Assembly: GCF_023094245.1 (NCBI RefSeq)
Contig: NZ_JALMEW010000001.1
Coordinates: 561,086 to 625,085, forward strand
DNA from: Halomonas getboli
Lineage (GTDB): Bacteria > Pseudomonadota > Gammaproteobacteria > Pseudomonadales > Halomonadaceae
Reading direction: 5' to 3'
Length of the DNA stretch: 64,000 bases
Part shown: piece by piece, positions 27,605 through 37,475 of the stretch
Layout of the letters: every line of letters begins with the position of its first letter
Position numbering within the stretch: position 1 is the stretch's first letter
Notes under the pieces: generated by a model
The model's database searches: none
Seen by the model: the letters and a program-made list of their open reading frames with translations, nothing else
Told to the model about the DNA's origin: nothing
Translations under genes and position numbers: made by a program

Positions 27605-29296
27605 TTATTCGAGCCCCAGCTCGTGCGTCGCTTCCTCGCGCATCTTGAACTTCTGGATCTTGCCGGTGACGGTCATCGGGAAGGCGTCGACGAACTTCAC
27701 GTAGCGCGGGATCTTGTAGTGCGCGATCTTGCCCTGGCAGAAGGCCCTGAGCGCGTCCTCGTCCAGGGTCTCGTCATCGGCGAGCTTGACCCAGGCCATG
27801 ACCTCCTCGCCGTACCGGTCGTCGGGCACGCCGATCACCTGGACGTCGGAGATCGCCGGGTGGGTGTAGAGGAAGTCCTCGAGCTCGCGCGGATAGATGT
27901 TCTCGCCGCCGCGGATGATCATGTCCTTGATGCGCCCGACGATGGCCACGTAGCCGTCGTCGTCCATGGTCGCCAGATCGCCGGTGTGCATCCAGCCGGC
28001 GGCGTCGATGGCCTTGGCGGTGGCGTCCTCGTTGTTCCAGTAGCCGAGCATCACGCTGTAGCCCCGGGTGCACAGTTCGCCCGCCTCGCCGCGCGGCACC
28101 ACGGCGCCGGTGCCCGGATCGACCAGCTTGACCTCGAGGTGCGGATGGATGCTGCCGACGGTGGTCACGCGCTTTTCCAGCGGCGCATCGGTACGGGTCT
28201 GCAGGCTCACCGGGCTGGTCTCGGTCATGCCATAGCAGATGGTCACGCCCTGCATGTGCATGCGCTCGATGACCTTGCGCATCACCTCGATGGGGCAGAT
28301 GGAGCCGGCCATGATGCCGGTGCGCAGGCTGGAGATATCGAAGTCCTCGAACTCGGGGTGCTCCAGCTCGGCGATGAACATGGTCGGCACGCCGTAGAGC
28401 GCGGTGGCGCGTTCCTCGGCCACGGCCGACAGCGTGGCGTGGGGATCGAAGCCGTCGCCGGGATAGATCATCGCCGCACCGTGGGTCATGCAGCCGAGGT
28501 TGCCCATCACCATGCCGAAGCAGTGGTAGAGCGGCACCGGGATCACCATGCGATCGGCCTCGGTGAGGTCGAGGGTGCGGGCGACGAAGAAGCCGTTGTT
28601 GAGGATGTTGTGGTGCGAGAGGGTCGCACCCTTGGGCGCGCCGGTGGTGCCGGAGGTGTACTGGATGTTGATCGGCTCGTCGAACTCGAGCCCGGCCTGG
28701 CGTTCGGCCAGCTGCTCGGCGCTGACCTCGTCGGCGTGGGTGAGCATCGCCTCCCAGGTGAACATGCCGGCGAGCGCCCGGGTGGCGTCCAGGCAGATCA
28801 CCCGCTTGAGCTCGGGCAGGGCGGCGCCGCTCAGCGCCTCGGGCGTGACGTCGTCGATCTCCGGCACCAGCTCGGCCAGCATCGCCACGTAGTCGGTGGT
28901 CTTGAACTGCCCCTGCAGGATCAGCGTCGAGGTGCCGGACTGGCGCAGCGCATACTCCAGTTCGTGGGTGCGATAGCTCGGATTGATATTGACCAGGACG
29001 GCGCCGATCTTGGCGGTGGCGAACTGGGTGATGGCCCACTCGGCGCAGTTGGGCGACCAGATGCCGACCCGATCGCCCTTGGCCACGCCCAGCGCCATCA
29101 GGGCGCGGGCCGCGCGGTCCACTGCGGTCTGGAGTTCTCGCCAGCGATAGCGCAGGCCCTGATGGCGGCTGATCAGGGCGTCCCGATCGGGGAAGCGGGC
29201 GACCGTGTCGTCGAAGCAGTCGCCGATGGTCTGGCCCTTGAGGGGGGTGTCGCTGATGCCGCTCAGATAGCTGGCGTGTCGAGGCTGGCGTGGCAT
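27605..29296 (-). CDS. AMP-forming acyl-CoA synthetase
   Basis: 563-aa ANL-superfamily ligase that activates a carboxylic acid to its CoA thioester via an acyl-adenylate. AMP motif [28 protein letters not shown]; hinge/A8 region [20 protein letters not shown]-terminal catalytic lysine in [12 protein letters not shown]. It is of the medium/long-chain FadD-like class; the substrate is unknown. The start is taken at MPRQPRHAS (29296). It lies 62 nt downstream of the LiuR-like regulator on the same strand and next to a branched-chain acyl-CoA catabolic operon, so it is probably controlled by the same operator. Confidence 0.9.
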   Translation of the reverse strand: MPRQPRHASYLSGISDTPLKGQTIGDCFDDTVARFPDRDALISRHQGLRYRWRELQTAVDRAARALMALGVAKGDRVGIWSPNCAEWAITQFATAKIGAVLVNINPSYRTHELEYALRQSGTSTLILQGQFKTTDYVAMLAELVPEIDDVTPEALSGAALPELKRVICLDATRALAGMFTWEAMLTHADEVSAEQLAERQAGLEFDEPINIQYTSGTTGAPKGATLSHHNILNNGFFVARTLDLTEADRMVIPVPLYHCFGMVMGNLGCMTHGAAMIYPGDGFDPHATLSAVAEERATALYGVPTMFIAELEHPEFEDFDISSLRTGIMAGSICPIEVMRKVIERMHMQGVTICYGMTETSPVSLQTRTDAPLEKRVTTVGSIHPHLEVKLVDPGTGAVVPRGEAGELCTRGYSVMLGYWNNEDATAKAIDAAGWMHTGDLATMDDDGYVAIVGRIKDMIIRGGENIYPRELEDFLYTHPAISDVQVIGVPDDRYGEEVMAWVKLADDETLDEDALRAFCQGKIAHYKIPRYVKFVDAFPMTVTGKIQKFKMREEATHELGLE

Positions 29297-29358
29297 GGTG
29301 GCTCTCATTGTTGTGTTGTCTCGGGATGACCGGGAAACCATGCGGCAGTGGTAGCCGG

Positions 29359-29802
29359 CTACAGGGGCTTCTCCAGCTGGCGCAGGACGTCGCGCGCCCG
29401 CTGGTCCACATCGTCGATCTCCAGGCGCATCAGGCGGATATCTTCCTGCTGGCGTTCCAGGTTGGCGCGCTTCTCGGCGAGCAGCTCGAGCAGGCGCCGC
29501 AGCTGGCGCGCGTTACCGTCTGGCATGGCGTCGTACATCATCACCACCTCGCGGATCTCGGCCAGCGAGAAGCCCAGCCGCTTGCCGCGCAGGGTCAGCT
29601 TGAGGCGCACGCGGTCCTTCTCGCGGTAGATGCGCTTCTGCCCCTGACGACTCGGGGCCAGCAGCCCCTCCTGCTCGTAGAAGCGGATGGTGCGCGGCGT
29701 GACCTCGAAGATCTGGGCCAGCTCGCCGATGGTGTAGGTGCGCTGCTGTCGGGGCAGGGCGTCGGCGTCGGCCGCCGGGGCCTGGTCGGGCTTTTGCGTC
29801 AT
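29359..29802 (-). CDS. liuR: MerR-family regulator of branched-chain acyl-CoA catabolism (LiuR-like)
   Basis: 147 aa. The MerR helix-turn-helix is at residues 20-60 ([26 protein letters not shown]), followed by a long antiparallel coiled-coil dimer helix. It lacks the metal-binding cysteines of metal-sensing MerR proteins, as in LiuR. It sits between an acyl-CoA synthetase (same strand) and a divergent valine-degradation operon. A perfect palindrome at 29870-29885, of the form known for LiuR, is in the divergent promoter region. Confidence 0.85.
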   Translation of the reverse strand: MTQKPDQAPAADADALPRQQRTYTIGELAQIFEVTPRTIRFYEQEGLLAPSRQGQKRIYREKDRVRLKLTLRGKRLGFSLAEIREVVMMYDAMPDGNARQLRRLLELLAEKRANLERQQEDIRLMRLEIDDVDQRARDVLRQLEKPL

Positions 29803-29869
29803 GTGATCGATCCTGTAGCCGGGTGGTCCACCGGCGGTTTCCCACCTCGTCCGAGAACCCTAGACGAGG

Positions 29870-29885
29870 TTTACGTTAACGTAAA
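29870..29885. promoter_or_regulatory. LiuR-type operator
   Basis: TTTACGTTAACGTAAA is a perfect 16-bp palindrome that fits the TTTACGT..ACGTAAA form of LiuR operators. It lies 68 nt before the liuR-like start and 139 nt before the acyl-CoA dehydrogenase start. It probably controls both directions. Confidence 0.8.
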
Positions 29886-30023
29886 GTGCTTGTTAGACCA
29901 TGGCGGGATATGGGATAACCCGAGCAATTGCTAGGTTGGCGATAGCCGCGGTGACGGCATCGCAGGCGTGCGTCGTCGACCCGGCGATCGGCCGTTCCCG
30001 ATTCTCTCGACGGAGGTTTCCCC

Positions 30024-31190
30024 ATGGATTTTGCGCTGACCGAAGACCAGCGAGCGCTGGCCGATGCCGCCGATGACTTCGCCCGGGCCGAGCTGGCCGA
30101 ACATGCCGCCGACTGGGATGCCAACAGCCATTTTCCGGTCGACGTCATTCGTCGCGCCGGCGAGGCCGGTTTCCTCGGCCTGTATACGCCGGAGGAACAC
30201 GGCGGGCTGGGGCTGTCGCGGCTGGATGCCTCGCTGATCTTCGAGCGGCTCGCTCAGGGCTGCGTCGCCACCACCGCCTATCTCACCATTCACAACATGG
30301 TGACCTGGATGGTCGCCAGCTGGGGCGGCGAGGCCCTGCGCGAGCGCTATCTGCCGGCCATGATAGCGGGTGACGCCCTGGGCTCCTACTGCCTCACCGA
30401 GCCGGGTGCCGGCTCGGATGCCGCCAGCCTGACCACCCGGGCGGTTCGGGAAGGCGATGACTATGTCATCAGTGGCTCGAAGATGTTTATCTCCGGCGCC
30501 GGCGCCACCCAGGTGCTGGTGGTGATGGCGCGCACCGGCGAGCCGGACAGCGGCGCGGGCGGCATCTCGGCGATCCTGGTGCCGGCCGATGCCGCCGGCA
30601 TCGAGGTCGGCAAGAAGGAAGAGAAGATGGGCTGGAAGAGCCAGCCGACCTGCCTGATCAGCTTCGACGGCGTGCGCGTGCCGGTGGGCAACCGGCTGGG
30701 CGAGGAGGGCGAGGGCTTCCGCTTCGCCATGAAGGGGCTCGACGGCGGTCGGCTCAATATCGCCAGCTGCTCGCTGGGCGCGGCCCAGCAGGCGCTGACC
30801 CTGGCTCGCGACTACATGAGCGAGCGCAAGCAGTTCGGCCGCGAGCTGGCGAGCTTCCAGGCGCTGCAGTTCAAGCTCGCCGACATGGCCAGCGAGCTCA
30901 CCGCGGCACGGCTGATGGTGCGCCACGCCGCCTGGCGGCTCGACCAGGGCGACCCGGAAGCCACCGCCCACTGTGCCATGGCCAAGCGATTCGCCACCGA
31001 CGCGGGCTTCCGGGTCTGCAACGAGGCCCTGCAGCTGCACGGTGGCTATGGTTATATCCGCGAATATCCCCTGGAGCGGCTGGTGCGCGACACCCGCGTG
31101 CATCAGATCCTCGAGGGCACCAACGAGATCATGCGGCTGATCGTCGCCCGTCGGCTGCTGGCCGATGGCGTCATCGAAGCGCTGCAGTAA
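30024..31190 (+). CDS. Acyl-CoA dehydrogenase, probable isobutyryl-CoA dehydrogenase
   Basis: 388-aa FAD flavoenzyme. N-terminal helical domain (MDFALTEDQRALADAADDFAR), the signature YCLTEPGAGSDAASLTTRA, and the C-terminal region with LQLHGGYGYIREYPLERLVRD and QILEGTNEIMRLIVARR. The glutamate of EGTNEI aligns with the catalytic base position of isobutyryl/short-branched-chain enzymes. With the two downstream genes it completes isobutyryl-CoA to methylmalonate semialdehyde conversion, so valine breakdown is the likely role. RBS GGAGG. Confidence 0.9.
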   Translation: MDFALTEDQRALADAADDFARAELAEHAADWDANSHFPVDVIRRAGEAGFLGLYTPEEHGGLGLSRLDASLIFERLAQGCVATTAYLTIHNMVTWMVASWGGEALRERYLPAMIAGDALGSYCLTEPGAGSDAASLTTRAVREGDDYVISGSKMFISGAGATQVLVVMARTGEPDSGAGGISAILVPADAAGIEVGKKEEKMGWKSQPTCLISFDGVRVPVGNRLGEEGEGFRFAMKGLDGGRLNIASCSLGAAQQALTLARDYMSERKQFGRELASFQALQFKLADMASELTAARLMVRHAAWRLDQGDPEATAHCAMAKRFATDAGFRVCNEALQLHGGYGYIREYPLERLVRDTRVHQILEGTNEIMRLIVARRLLADGVIEALQ

Positions 31191-31212
31191 TCGGACACCA
31201 GGAGAGAGCGTG

Positions 31213-32352
31213 ATGTCGGACCCAGTGGTCAGTTTCGATGAGTTGCCTACCCGCGGCGGCGGGCGTATCGGCGTGGCGACCCTCCATGCGCCCAAGGCGC
31301 TGAATGCCCTGTCGCTGGAGATGATCCAGCTGCTGGAAGACAGGCTCGAGGCTTGGGCGCTGGACGAGCGGGTGGTGGCGGTGTGGCTGGAAGGCGCCGG
31401 CGGCAAGGCCTTTTGCGCCGGCGGCGACGTGGTGGCGCTGTATCGCTCGCTGGCCGTTGAGGATGCACGTGACGAGACCTTCGCCGAGCGCTACTTCACC
31501 GCTGAGTACCGGCTGGATCACCGCATCCACACCTATCCCAAGCCGCTGCTGGTATGGGGCGACGGCATCGTCATGGGCGGCGGCCTGGGGCTCTTGGCCG
31601 GTGGCTTTCAGCGTCTGGTCACCGAGACCACCCTGATCGCCATGCCCGAGATCACCATCGGGCTGTATCCGGACATCGGTGCGAGCTGGTTCCTCAACCG
31701 CATGCCGCCCGGCATCGGCGCCTACCTGGGGCTGACCGGCGCCCAGCTCAACGCCCGCGACGCCCTGGACCTGGGGCTTGCGGACCGCTTCGTGCCCCGC
31801 GATCGCCGCGACGACCTGCTGGGTGCCCTGGTCGAGGCCGACCACGGCGATCACTCCCTGGCGGCGTGCCGGCTGGCCGTGGAAGGCGTGCTGGATCGCT
31901 TCGAGGCCCGCGAGCAGGCACCGGAGGGGCGAGTCTGGCCGCGGCGCGATCACCTGCAGTCGCTGGTCGGCGAGACGAGTGCCGCCGATGCGGTGGCGCG
32001 GATTCTCGCCGACCAGCGCGACGACGACTGGCTGGCCGCCAATCGGGCGCGCCTCGCCGCCGGCTGCCCGCTGACCGCCCACCTGGTGTGGCGGATGCTC
32101 GAGCGTCATCGCCACACCGGGCTGGCCGACGCCTTCCGCGACGAGCTCGGGCTGTCGGTCCAATGCTGCCATCGCGGCGACCTGGCCGAGGGCGTGCGCG
32201 CACTGCTGATCGACAAGGACAAGACGCCCCGCTGGTCGCATGCCGACGTGGAAAGCGTGCCCGAGGCCGAACTCCAGGCGATGCTGGCCTCGCCCTGGTC
32301 GAGCGAGGCACATCCGCTGCGGGATCTGGGCGTCGGACGCCGCGTCGGCTGA
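31213..32352 (+). CDS. 3-hydroxyisobutyryl-CoA hydrolase (crotonase fold)
   Basis: 379-aa crotonase-superfamily protein of the HIBCH/ECH_2 subgroup. CoA-binding loop AFCAGGDVVALYRS; oxyanion segment GIVMGGGLGLLAGG; and AMPEITIGLYPDIGASWFLNRMP, which contains the catalytic Glu and the PDxG motif specific to hydrolases rather than hydratases. It releases 3-hydroxyisobutyrate from its CoA ester. ATG at 31213 follows AGGAGAG; an in-frame ATG 48 nt upstream overlaps the preceding gene and is less likely. Second gene of the valine operon. Confidence 0.9.
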   Translation: MSDPVVSFDELPTRGGGRIGVATLHAPKALNALSLEMIQLLEDRLEAWALDERVVAVWLEGAGGKAFCAGGDVVALYRSLAVEDARDETFAERYFTAEYRLDHRIHTYPKPLLVWGDGIVMGGGLGLLAGGFQRLVTETTLIAMPEITIGLYPDIGASWFLNRMPPGIGAYLGLTGAQLNARDALDLGLADRFVPRDRRDDLLGALVEADHGDHSLAACRLAVEGVLDRFEAREQAPEGRVWPRRDHLQSLVGETSAADAVARILADQRDDDWLAANRARLAAGCPLTAHLVWRMLERHRHTGLADAFRDELGLSVQCCHRGDLAEGVRALLIDKDKTPRWSHADVESVPEAELQAMLASPWSSEAHPLRDLGVGRRVG

Positions 32353-32418
32353 CGGCATCGCTCACCGCTGCCATTGCCGTATTCCATAGAACAACACAAG
32401 AAACACAGGAGCTACGCC

Positions 32419-33309
32419 ATGAACATCGCCTTTATCGGACTCGGCAACATGGGCTCGCCCATGGCCGCCAACCTGCTGAGCGCGGGCCACGACGTCTGCG
32501 TCTTCGACCTGGTCGAGGCCGCCATGGCGGAGCTCGAGAGGCAGGGCGCCCGGCGCGCCGACAGCGCCGAGGCGGCCTGCGCCGATGCCGAGGTGGTCAT
32601 CTCCATGCTGCCCGCCGGCGCCCACGTGCTCGGTCTCTATCTGGGGCGCGACGGGGCCCCCGGGCTGCTCGATGCGCTGACGCACAAGCCGCTGGTGATC
32701 GATGCCTCGACCATCTCGCCGGACGACACGTGCCGGGTCGGCGTCGCGGCGGCCGAGCGGGGCTTAAGCTATCTGGACGCGCCGGTCTCCGGCGGCATCG
32801 GCGGCGCCAAGGCCGGCACCCTGACCTTCATCGTCGGCGGCAGCGAGGCAGGCTTCGCCCAGGCCAGGCCGGTGCTCGAGGCCATGGGCAAGAACATCTT
32901 CCACGCCGGCGAGGTCGGGGCGGGGCAGGTCGCCAAGATCTGCAACAACATGCTGCTCGGCATCCTGATGAGCGGCACCGCCGAGGCGCTGGCGCTGGGG
33001 GTGAAGAACGGGCTCGACCCGGCGGTGCTGTCCGAGATCATGAAGCAGAGCAGCGGCGGCAACTGGGCGCTCAACGTCTACAACCCCTGGCCGGGGGTGA
33101 TGGAGGGCTCGGCGGCGTCGCGCGACTACCAGGGCGGCTTCCTCACCGACCTGATGGCCAAGGACCTGGGGCTGGCCTGGGAGCTGGCGCTCAAGACCCG
33201 GGCCAGCGTTCCCATGGGCTCCCAGGCGCGCAACCTGTTCACGCTGCACAGCGCCCAGGGCAGCGGCCAGCTGGATTTCTCCAGCATCCAGTGGCTGTAT
33301 CGGGCGTAA
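32419..33309 (+). CDS. mmsB: 3-hydroxyisobutyrate dehydrogenase
   Basis: 296-aa beta-hydroxyacid dehydrogenase. The N-terminal Rossmann motif is MNIAFIGLGNMGSPMAANLL. Substrate region YLDAPVSGGIGGAKAGTLTF; catalytic lysine in AGQVAKICNNMLLG; C-terminal KDLGLAWELA. It oxidises 3-hydroxyisobutyrate to methylmalonate semialdehyde with NAD. ATG at 32419 with AGGAG upstream. Third gene of the operon. The stop codon is followed by a 63-bp hairpin element. Confidence 0.95.
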   Translation: MNIAFIGLGNMGSPMAANLLSAGHDVCVFDLVEAAMAELERQGARRADSAEAACADAEVVISMLPAGAHVLGLYLGRDGAPGLLDALTHKPLVIDASTISPDDTCRVGVAAAERGLSYLDAPVSGGIGGAKAGTLTFIVGGSEAGFAQARPVLEAMGKNIFHAGEVGAGQVAKICNNMLLGILMSGTAEALALGVKNGLDPAVLSEIMKQSSGGNWALNVYNPWPGVMEGSAASRDYQGGFLTDLMAKDLGLAWELALKTRASVPMGSQARNLFTLHSAQGSGQLDFSSIQWLYRA

Positions 33310-33323
33310 TCCGCAAGCCACTT

Positions 33324-33386
33324 GGGGTCAGACCCTTAAGCACCCTTAGGAACTTCGTTCCTAAGGGTGCTTAAGGGTCTGACCCC
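33324..33386. repeat. 63-bp palindromic element, copy A
   Basis: Outer arm GGGGTCAGACCCTTAA with inner stem GCACCCTTAGGAAC, loop TTC, then exact complement: 30-bp perfect arms. It lies between the convergent mmsB and xre genes, so it may act as a terminator. Member of the family described in the findings. Confidence 0.95.
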
Positions 33387-33414
33387 GGGCCGGTATGAGC
33401 CGGTACCTCACCCC

Positions 33415-33999
33415 TCACCCGTGATGCAGCTCCTCCCCGCCGTCGGAGAACGACGGCGGGGTATTGGCGCTGACGATCACGCATTCCTCGTCGCCGACGT
33501 TGCGGAAGCGGTGGGGCAGGCGAGAGTCGAAGTAGTAGCCGTCGCCCTGTGACAGTACCTCCACCTCGCCGTTGACGGTGATCTCGATCTGGCCGGAGAT
33601 CACCACGCCGCCTTCCTCGCCGTCGTGCTCCAGCATTTCCTCGCCGCTGTCGGCGCCGGGCGGATAGCGCTCGTGCAGTACCGACATGCGCCGGTCCGGG
33701 CGGCGTGCGGCCACCAGCTTCCAGGACAGCTTGCCGTCGCCGATCTCGGTCAGTTCATGGGCCTTGTAGAAGGGGCGGGGGTGGGCCGTTTCCTCGCCGG
33801 CGAAGAAGGTGCTGATCGACACCGGCAGGGCATCGAGGATCTTCTTCAGCGAGCTCACCGACGGGCTGACGCTGTTCTGTTCGATCAGCGAGATGCTGCT
33901 GTTGGTTACCTTGGCGCGCTTGGCGAGCTCGCGCTGTGAGAGCCCCTTTTCCTTGCGCAGCTGGCGCAGCCGTGCGCCTACGTTGAAGCCTTCATCCAT
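33415..33999 (-). CDS. XRE-cupin transcriptional regulator (PuuR-like)
   Basis: 194 aa. HTH_3 domain at residues 8-63 (RLRQLRKEKGLSQRELAKRA and SISLIEQNSVSPSVSSLKKIL), then a C-terminal cupin (GEEMLEHDGEEGGVVISGQIEITV; LPHRFRNVGDEECVIVSANTPPSF). This architecture is that of PuuR and related repressors sensing polyamines or amino-acid metabolites. Its ligand is unknown. Divergent from mobA, with 222 nt between the starts. Confidence 0.88.
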   Translation of the reverse strand: MDEGFNVGARLRQLRKEKGLSQRELAKRAKVTNSSISLIEQNSVSPSVSSLKKILDALPVSISTFFAGEETAHPRPFYKAHELTEIGDGKLSWKLVAARRPDRRMSVLHERYPPGADSGEEMLEHDGEEGGVVISGQIEITVNGEVEVLSQGDGYYFDSRLPHRFRNVGDEECVIVSANTPPSFSDGGEELHHG

Positions 34000-34221
34000 C
34001 GTGTTCGTTCGCGGTCGGGCCGCGATCCTGTTCGTGTCGGCAAAGTGATCGGTCGTGGAAAATACTTGACGGATGATACCGTGTCACCGCCTCGACGATA
34101 AGGCGCGATCCGCGTCACGATGCCGCTTTTGGTATCGAACCTGACTCCCTGGTCATGGCACCCGCCGTATGCCTGAGGCATCATGGGGACATGTGTTCGA
34201 ACCTCTCGCGGGAGCCGCGGC

Positions 34222-34824
34222 GTGATCCATCCTGATGCCTTGACCGGCCTGGTCCTGGCCGGCGGCCAGGGCCGACGCATGGGCGGGTGCGACAAGGGCC
34301 TGGCGCCCTTCGGCGGCCGCCCGCTGGTGAGCCATGCCGTGGCGCCGCTGGTCGGTCGGGTCGCGGCGGTGCTGATCAGCGCCAATCGCCATCCCGAGGC
34401 CTATGCCGAATGGGCCGACCGGGTCGTCGCCGACGTCGAGCCGGGCTACAGGGGCCCGCTGATGGGCCTCTACAGCGGCCTGCGGGCGGCGACCACCGAG
34501 TGGGCGGTGGTGGTGCCCTGCGACAGCCCTGCGCTGCCCGACGATCTGATCGCGCGCCTGAGCGCCGGCCTTGGCGAGGCCGATATCGCCGTGGCCCACG
34601 ACGGCGAGCGCCTGCAGCCCGTGGTGATGCTGCTGCGCCGTTCGCTGGTCGACGATCTGGGCCGGGCGCTGGCCGCCGGCGAGCGCCGGGTCGAGCGCTG
34701 GATCGCTCGCCATGACTGGCGCGCCGTGGACATGTCGGACTGCGCCGAGGCCTTCGCCAATCTCAATACCCTGGACGACAAGCGGCGCCTGGAAGCGCGC
34801 CGCCGGGAGACGCTGCGCCGATGA
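34222..34824 (+). CDS. mobA: Molybdenum cofactor guanylyltransferase
   Basis: 200-aa GTP:molybdopterin guanylyltransferase making the MGD form of the cofactor. Signature LVLAGGQGRRMGGCDKGLAPFGG near the N-terminus, then VVADVEPGYRGPLMGLYSGL and the metal-binding VVPCDSPALP. The start is taken at GTG 34222 with GGGAG upstream. A longer ATG start would add 13 non-family residues. mobB begins inside its stop (ATGA overlap). First gene of the Moco operon. Confidence 0.95.
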   Translation: MIHPDALTGLVLAGGQGRRMGGCDKGLAPFGGRPLVSHAVAPLVGRVAAVLISANRHPEAYAEWADRVVADVEPGYRGPLMGLYSGLRAATTEWAVVVPCDSPALPDDLIARLSAGLGEADIAVAHDGERLQPVVMLLRRSLVDDLGRALAAGERRVERWIARHDWRAVDMSDCAEAFANLNTLDDKRRLEARRRETLRR

Positions 34825-35405
34825 ATGCCACACCCGGAGACCTGCCGCTCGACGAGGCGCTGCCGCTGCTGGGCATTGCCGCCTGGAGCGGCACCGGCAA
34901 GACGACCCTGCTGGAGCGCCTGCTGCCGGCGCTGCGCGAGCGCGGGCTGCGGGTGGCGGTGATCAAGCACGCCCATCACGCCTTCGACGTCGACCAGCCG
35001 GGCAAGGACAGCCATCGGCTGCGCCAGGCCGGCGCCGAGCCGATCCTGGTGGCGTCCCGGGCGCGGGTGGCGCTGATGATGGAGACCCCCGACCGCGAGG
35101 AGGCCGACCTCGCCGAGCTGGTCGAGATGGTGCGCCCCCAGCGGCCGGACCTGGTGCTGGTGGAAGGCTTCAAGGCCTGGCCGCTGTCCAAGCTCGAGCT
35201 CTATCGCGAGGCGGTGGGCAAGCCGCTGCGCGCGGCCGAGGACGCCTGGATCGTCGCCGTGGCAAGCGACGGCGCGCCGGCACTGCCGGCCGGCGTCGAG
35301 GCGCTGGACCTGAATGACCTCGATGCTCTCGCCGACTGGGTCGCCGCCTGGCCAGCGCGCTGGGCCGAGCATCGCCGGCCGCGCCGCGAGGAGTCCGAGG
35401 CATGA
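34821..35405 (+). CDS. mobB: Molybdopterin-guanine dinucleotide biosynthesis adaptor MobB
   Basis: 194-aa P-loop GTPase. Walker A AWSGTGKTTLLERLLPAL, then VAVIKHAHHAFDVDQPGKDSHRLRQAGA, a strong family signature, and LVLVEGFKAWPLSKLELYR. It binds GTP and assists MobA. ATGA overlaps on both sides, with mobA before and moeA after, indicate translational coupling. Confidence 0.95.
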   Translation: MNATPGDLPLDEALPLLGIAAWSGTGKTTLLERLLPALRERGLRVAVIKHAHHAFDVDQPGKDSHRLRQAGAEPILVASRARVALMMETPDREEADLAELVEMVRPQRPDLVLVEGFKAWPLSKLELYREAVGKPLRAAEDAWIVAVASDGAPALPAGVEALDLNDLDALADWVAAWPARWAEHRRPRREESEA

Positions 35406-36652
35406 CCCTGTCGTGCTTCGATATCGGCGAGCGCACGCTATCGCCGGACGAGGCCCGCGAGGCGCTGCTCGGCCTGGTGTCGGGCCCGCTGGCCGCGGAG
35501 CGGGTGCCGCTCGCCGCGCTGCACGGGCGAGTGCTGGCGCGGGATCTGGTTTCGCCCATCGACGTGCCGCAGAACACCAACGCCGCCATGGACGGTATCG
35601 CCCTGGCCTGGCCGGAGGCAGACGCCTCGAGCCGCTGGCGCCGGATCGGCGAGGTGCGGGCCGGCGCGCGCTGGCCGACGCCGCTGGGCGCCGGCGAGTG
35701 CGTGACGATCACCACCGGCGCGCCGCTGCCGCCGGGGGCCGATACCGTGATCATGCGCGAGCAGCTGAGCGAGGCCGACGACGTCATCACCCTCGCGCGT
35801 GCCGAGACGGTGTGCCGGGGCCAGAACGTGCGCCAGGCCGGCGAGGACATCGCCCGTGGCCAGCGCGCGCTGGCGGCCGGCACCCGACTCGGCGCCGCGG
35901 AGCTGGGCCTGCTGGCCTCGCTCGGCTGTGCCGATGCCGCCGTGTATCGTCGCCCGCGGGTGGCGATCTTCTCGACCGGCGACGAGGTCACCGCGCCCGG
36001 CGAGCCGCTGCCGTCGGCCGGCATCCATGACGCCAACCGCTTCTCGCTGGCCGGCCTGCTCGAGGAGCATGGCGCCGAGGTCATCGATCTCGGCATCCTG
36101 GGCGACGACCGCGATGCGCTCATCGATGCCCTCGCAGGCGCCGCCCGCCGGGCCGACCTGGTGCTGACCAGCGGCGGCGTCTCGGTGGGCGAGGCCGACT
36201 TCACTCGCCGGGCACTGGAGGCGGTTGGGCGGCTGGCCTTCTGGCGCATCGCCATTCGCCCCGGTCGGCCGCTGGCCTGCGGCACGCTGGGCGAGGACGA
36301 GGTGCCGTTCATCGGCCTGCCCGGCAATCCGGTGGCGGTGATGGTGACCTTCCTGCAGTTCGTGGCGCCGCTGCTCAAGCGGCTGCAGGGCCGGGCCGAT
36401 CTCGCGCCCGTGCGGGAGACCGCCCTGGCCGATGTGCCGCTCGAGGGGCGCGTCGGCCGCACCGACTTCCTGCGCGCCACGCTTCGCTGCGATGCCGAAG
36501 GCCGGCGCTGGGTGCGGCCCACCGGCGCCCAGGGCTCCGGTATGCTGTCCTCGATGGTGGCCGCCGACTGCCTGATCGAGCTCGATGCGGCCCGCGCCGC
36601 GGTCACGCCCGGTGAGGCGGTGGCCATCCAACCCCTTTTTCGACTGTCATGA
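35402..36652 (+). CDS. moeA: Molybdopterin molybdenumtransferase
   Basis: 416 aa. MoeA inserts molybdate into adenylylated molybdopterin. Landmarks: [14 protein letters not shown] in domain [22 protein letters not shown], the MoCF-fold block [10 protein letters not shown] with [25 protein letters not shown], and a C-terminal beta-barrel domain. ATGA overlap with mobB; the moaC gene starts 10 nt later. Confidence 0.97.
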   Translation: MTLSCFDIGERTLSPDEAREALLGLVSGPLAAERVPLAALHGRVLARDLVSPIDVPQNTNAAMDGIALAWPEADASSRWRRIGEVRAGARWPTPLGAGECVTITTGAPLPPGADTVIMREQLSEADDVITLARAETVCRGQNVRQAGEDIARGQRALAAGTRLGAAELGLLASLGCADAAVYRRPRVAIFSTGDEVTAPGEPLPSAGIHDANRFSLAGLLEEHGAEVIDLGILGDDRDALIDALAGAARRADLVLTSGGVSVGEADFTRRALEAVGRLAFWRIAIRPGRPLACGTLGEDEVPFIGLPGNPVAVMVTFLQFVAPLLKRLQGRADLAPVRETALADVPLEGRVGRTDFLRATLRCDAEGRRWVRPTGAQGSGMLSSMVAADCLIELDAARAAVTPGEAVAIQPLFRLS

Positions 36653-36662
36653 GGCGTCTTTC

Positions 36663-37472
36663 ATGAGCCTGACCCATCTCAATGCCCGCGGCGAAGCCCA
36701 CATGGTCGACGTCGGCGACAAGGACGAGACCCGCCGCGAGGCCAGCGCGTCCGGCACGATCCGCATGCGCCCGGAGACCCTGGCGCTGCTCGCCGAGGGC
36801 GGCCTGCCCAAGGGCGACGTGCTGGCCACCGCGCGCATCGCCGGCATCCAGGCGGCCAAGCGCACCCACGAGCTGATCCCGCTGTGCCATTCGCTGGCGC
36901 TGTCCAAGGTGGAAGTGGGGTTCGAGCTCGACGAGGCCAACGCCTGCGTTCACGTCTCCGCCACCTGTCGGCTGACCGGTCGCACCGGCGTCGAGATGGA
37001 AGCGCTGACCGCCGTGTCGGTGGCCTGTCTGACCCTCTACGATATGTGCAAAGCGGTGGATAAAGGGATGGAGATCGGCGAGATCCGTCTCGACACCAAG
37101 ACCGGCGGCAAGTCCGGCGACTATCGTCGCGACGCGGGCCCCGTCGAGGCGCCCATCGTCACCGGCGAGGGCGAGAGCGGCGAGGTGTCGCTGGGCGTTC
37201 GCTGCTCCCTCGGCGAGCCCTGCATCCTGGTCAAGTGCCTGGCCGAGCTGCGCGAGCGGCTCGGCGTCGGCGAGATCTCGATTCCCTTCTCTTCGCTCGA
37301 GCGGGCCGATATCGGCGGCCTCAAGGCCGCCCTCAAGGCGCGGGACGAGCGCTTCGCCGGCCTCGATGAAGGGCGGGTGCTGTGCGCCGTCAATCAGGTC
37401 ATGGCGGGCAACGCCACGCCGCTGACGGCCGAGGATGAGGTCGCCTTCTTTCCCCCGGTCACCGGAGGCTGA
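36663..37472 (+). CDS. moaC-moaD: MoaC-MoaD fusion: cPMP synthase plus molybdopterin synthase sulfur carrier
   Basis: 269 aa in one uninterrupted frame. Residues 1-165 are MoaC ([69 protein letters not shown]), which makes cyclic pyranopterin monophosphate. After a short acidic linker, residues about 185-269 are MoaD-like: [31 protein letters not shown] and [13 protein letters not shown], ending in the diglycine that is thiocarboxylated and feeds sulfur to MoaE. The MoaC and MoaD steps are consecutive in the pathway. moaE starts 3 nt downstream. Confidence 0.93.
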   Translation: MSLTHLNARGEAHMVDVGDKDETRREASASGTIRMRPETLALLAEGGLPKGDVLATARIAGIQAAKRTHELIPLCHSLALSKVEVGFELDEANACVHVSATCRLTGRTGVEMEALTAVSVACLTLYDMCKAVDKGMEIGEIRLDTKTGGKSGDYRRDAGPVEAPIVTGEGESGEVSLGVRCSLGEPCILVKCLAELRERLGVGEISIPFSSLERADIGGLKAALKARDERFAGLDEGRVLCAVNQVMAGNATPLTAEDEVAFFPPVTGG

Positions 37473-37475
37473 GTC

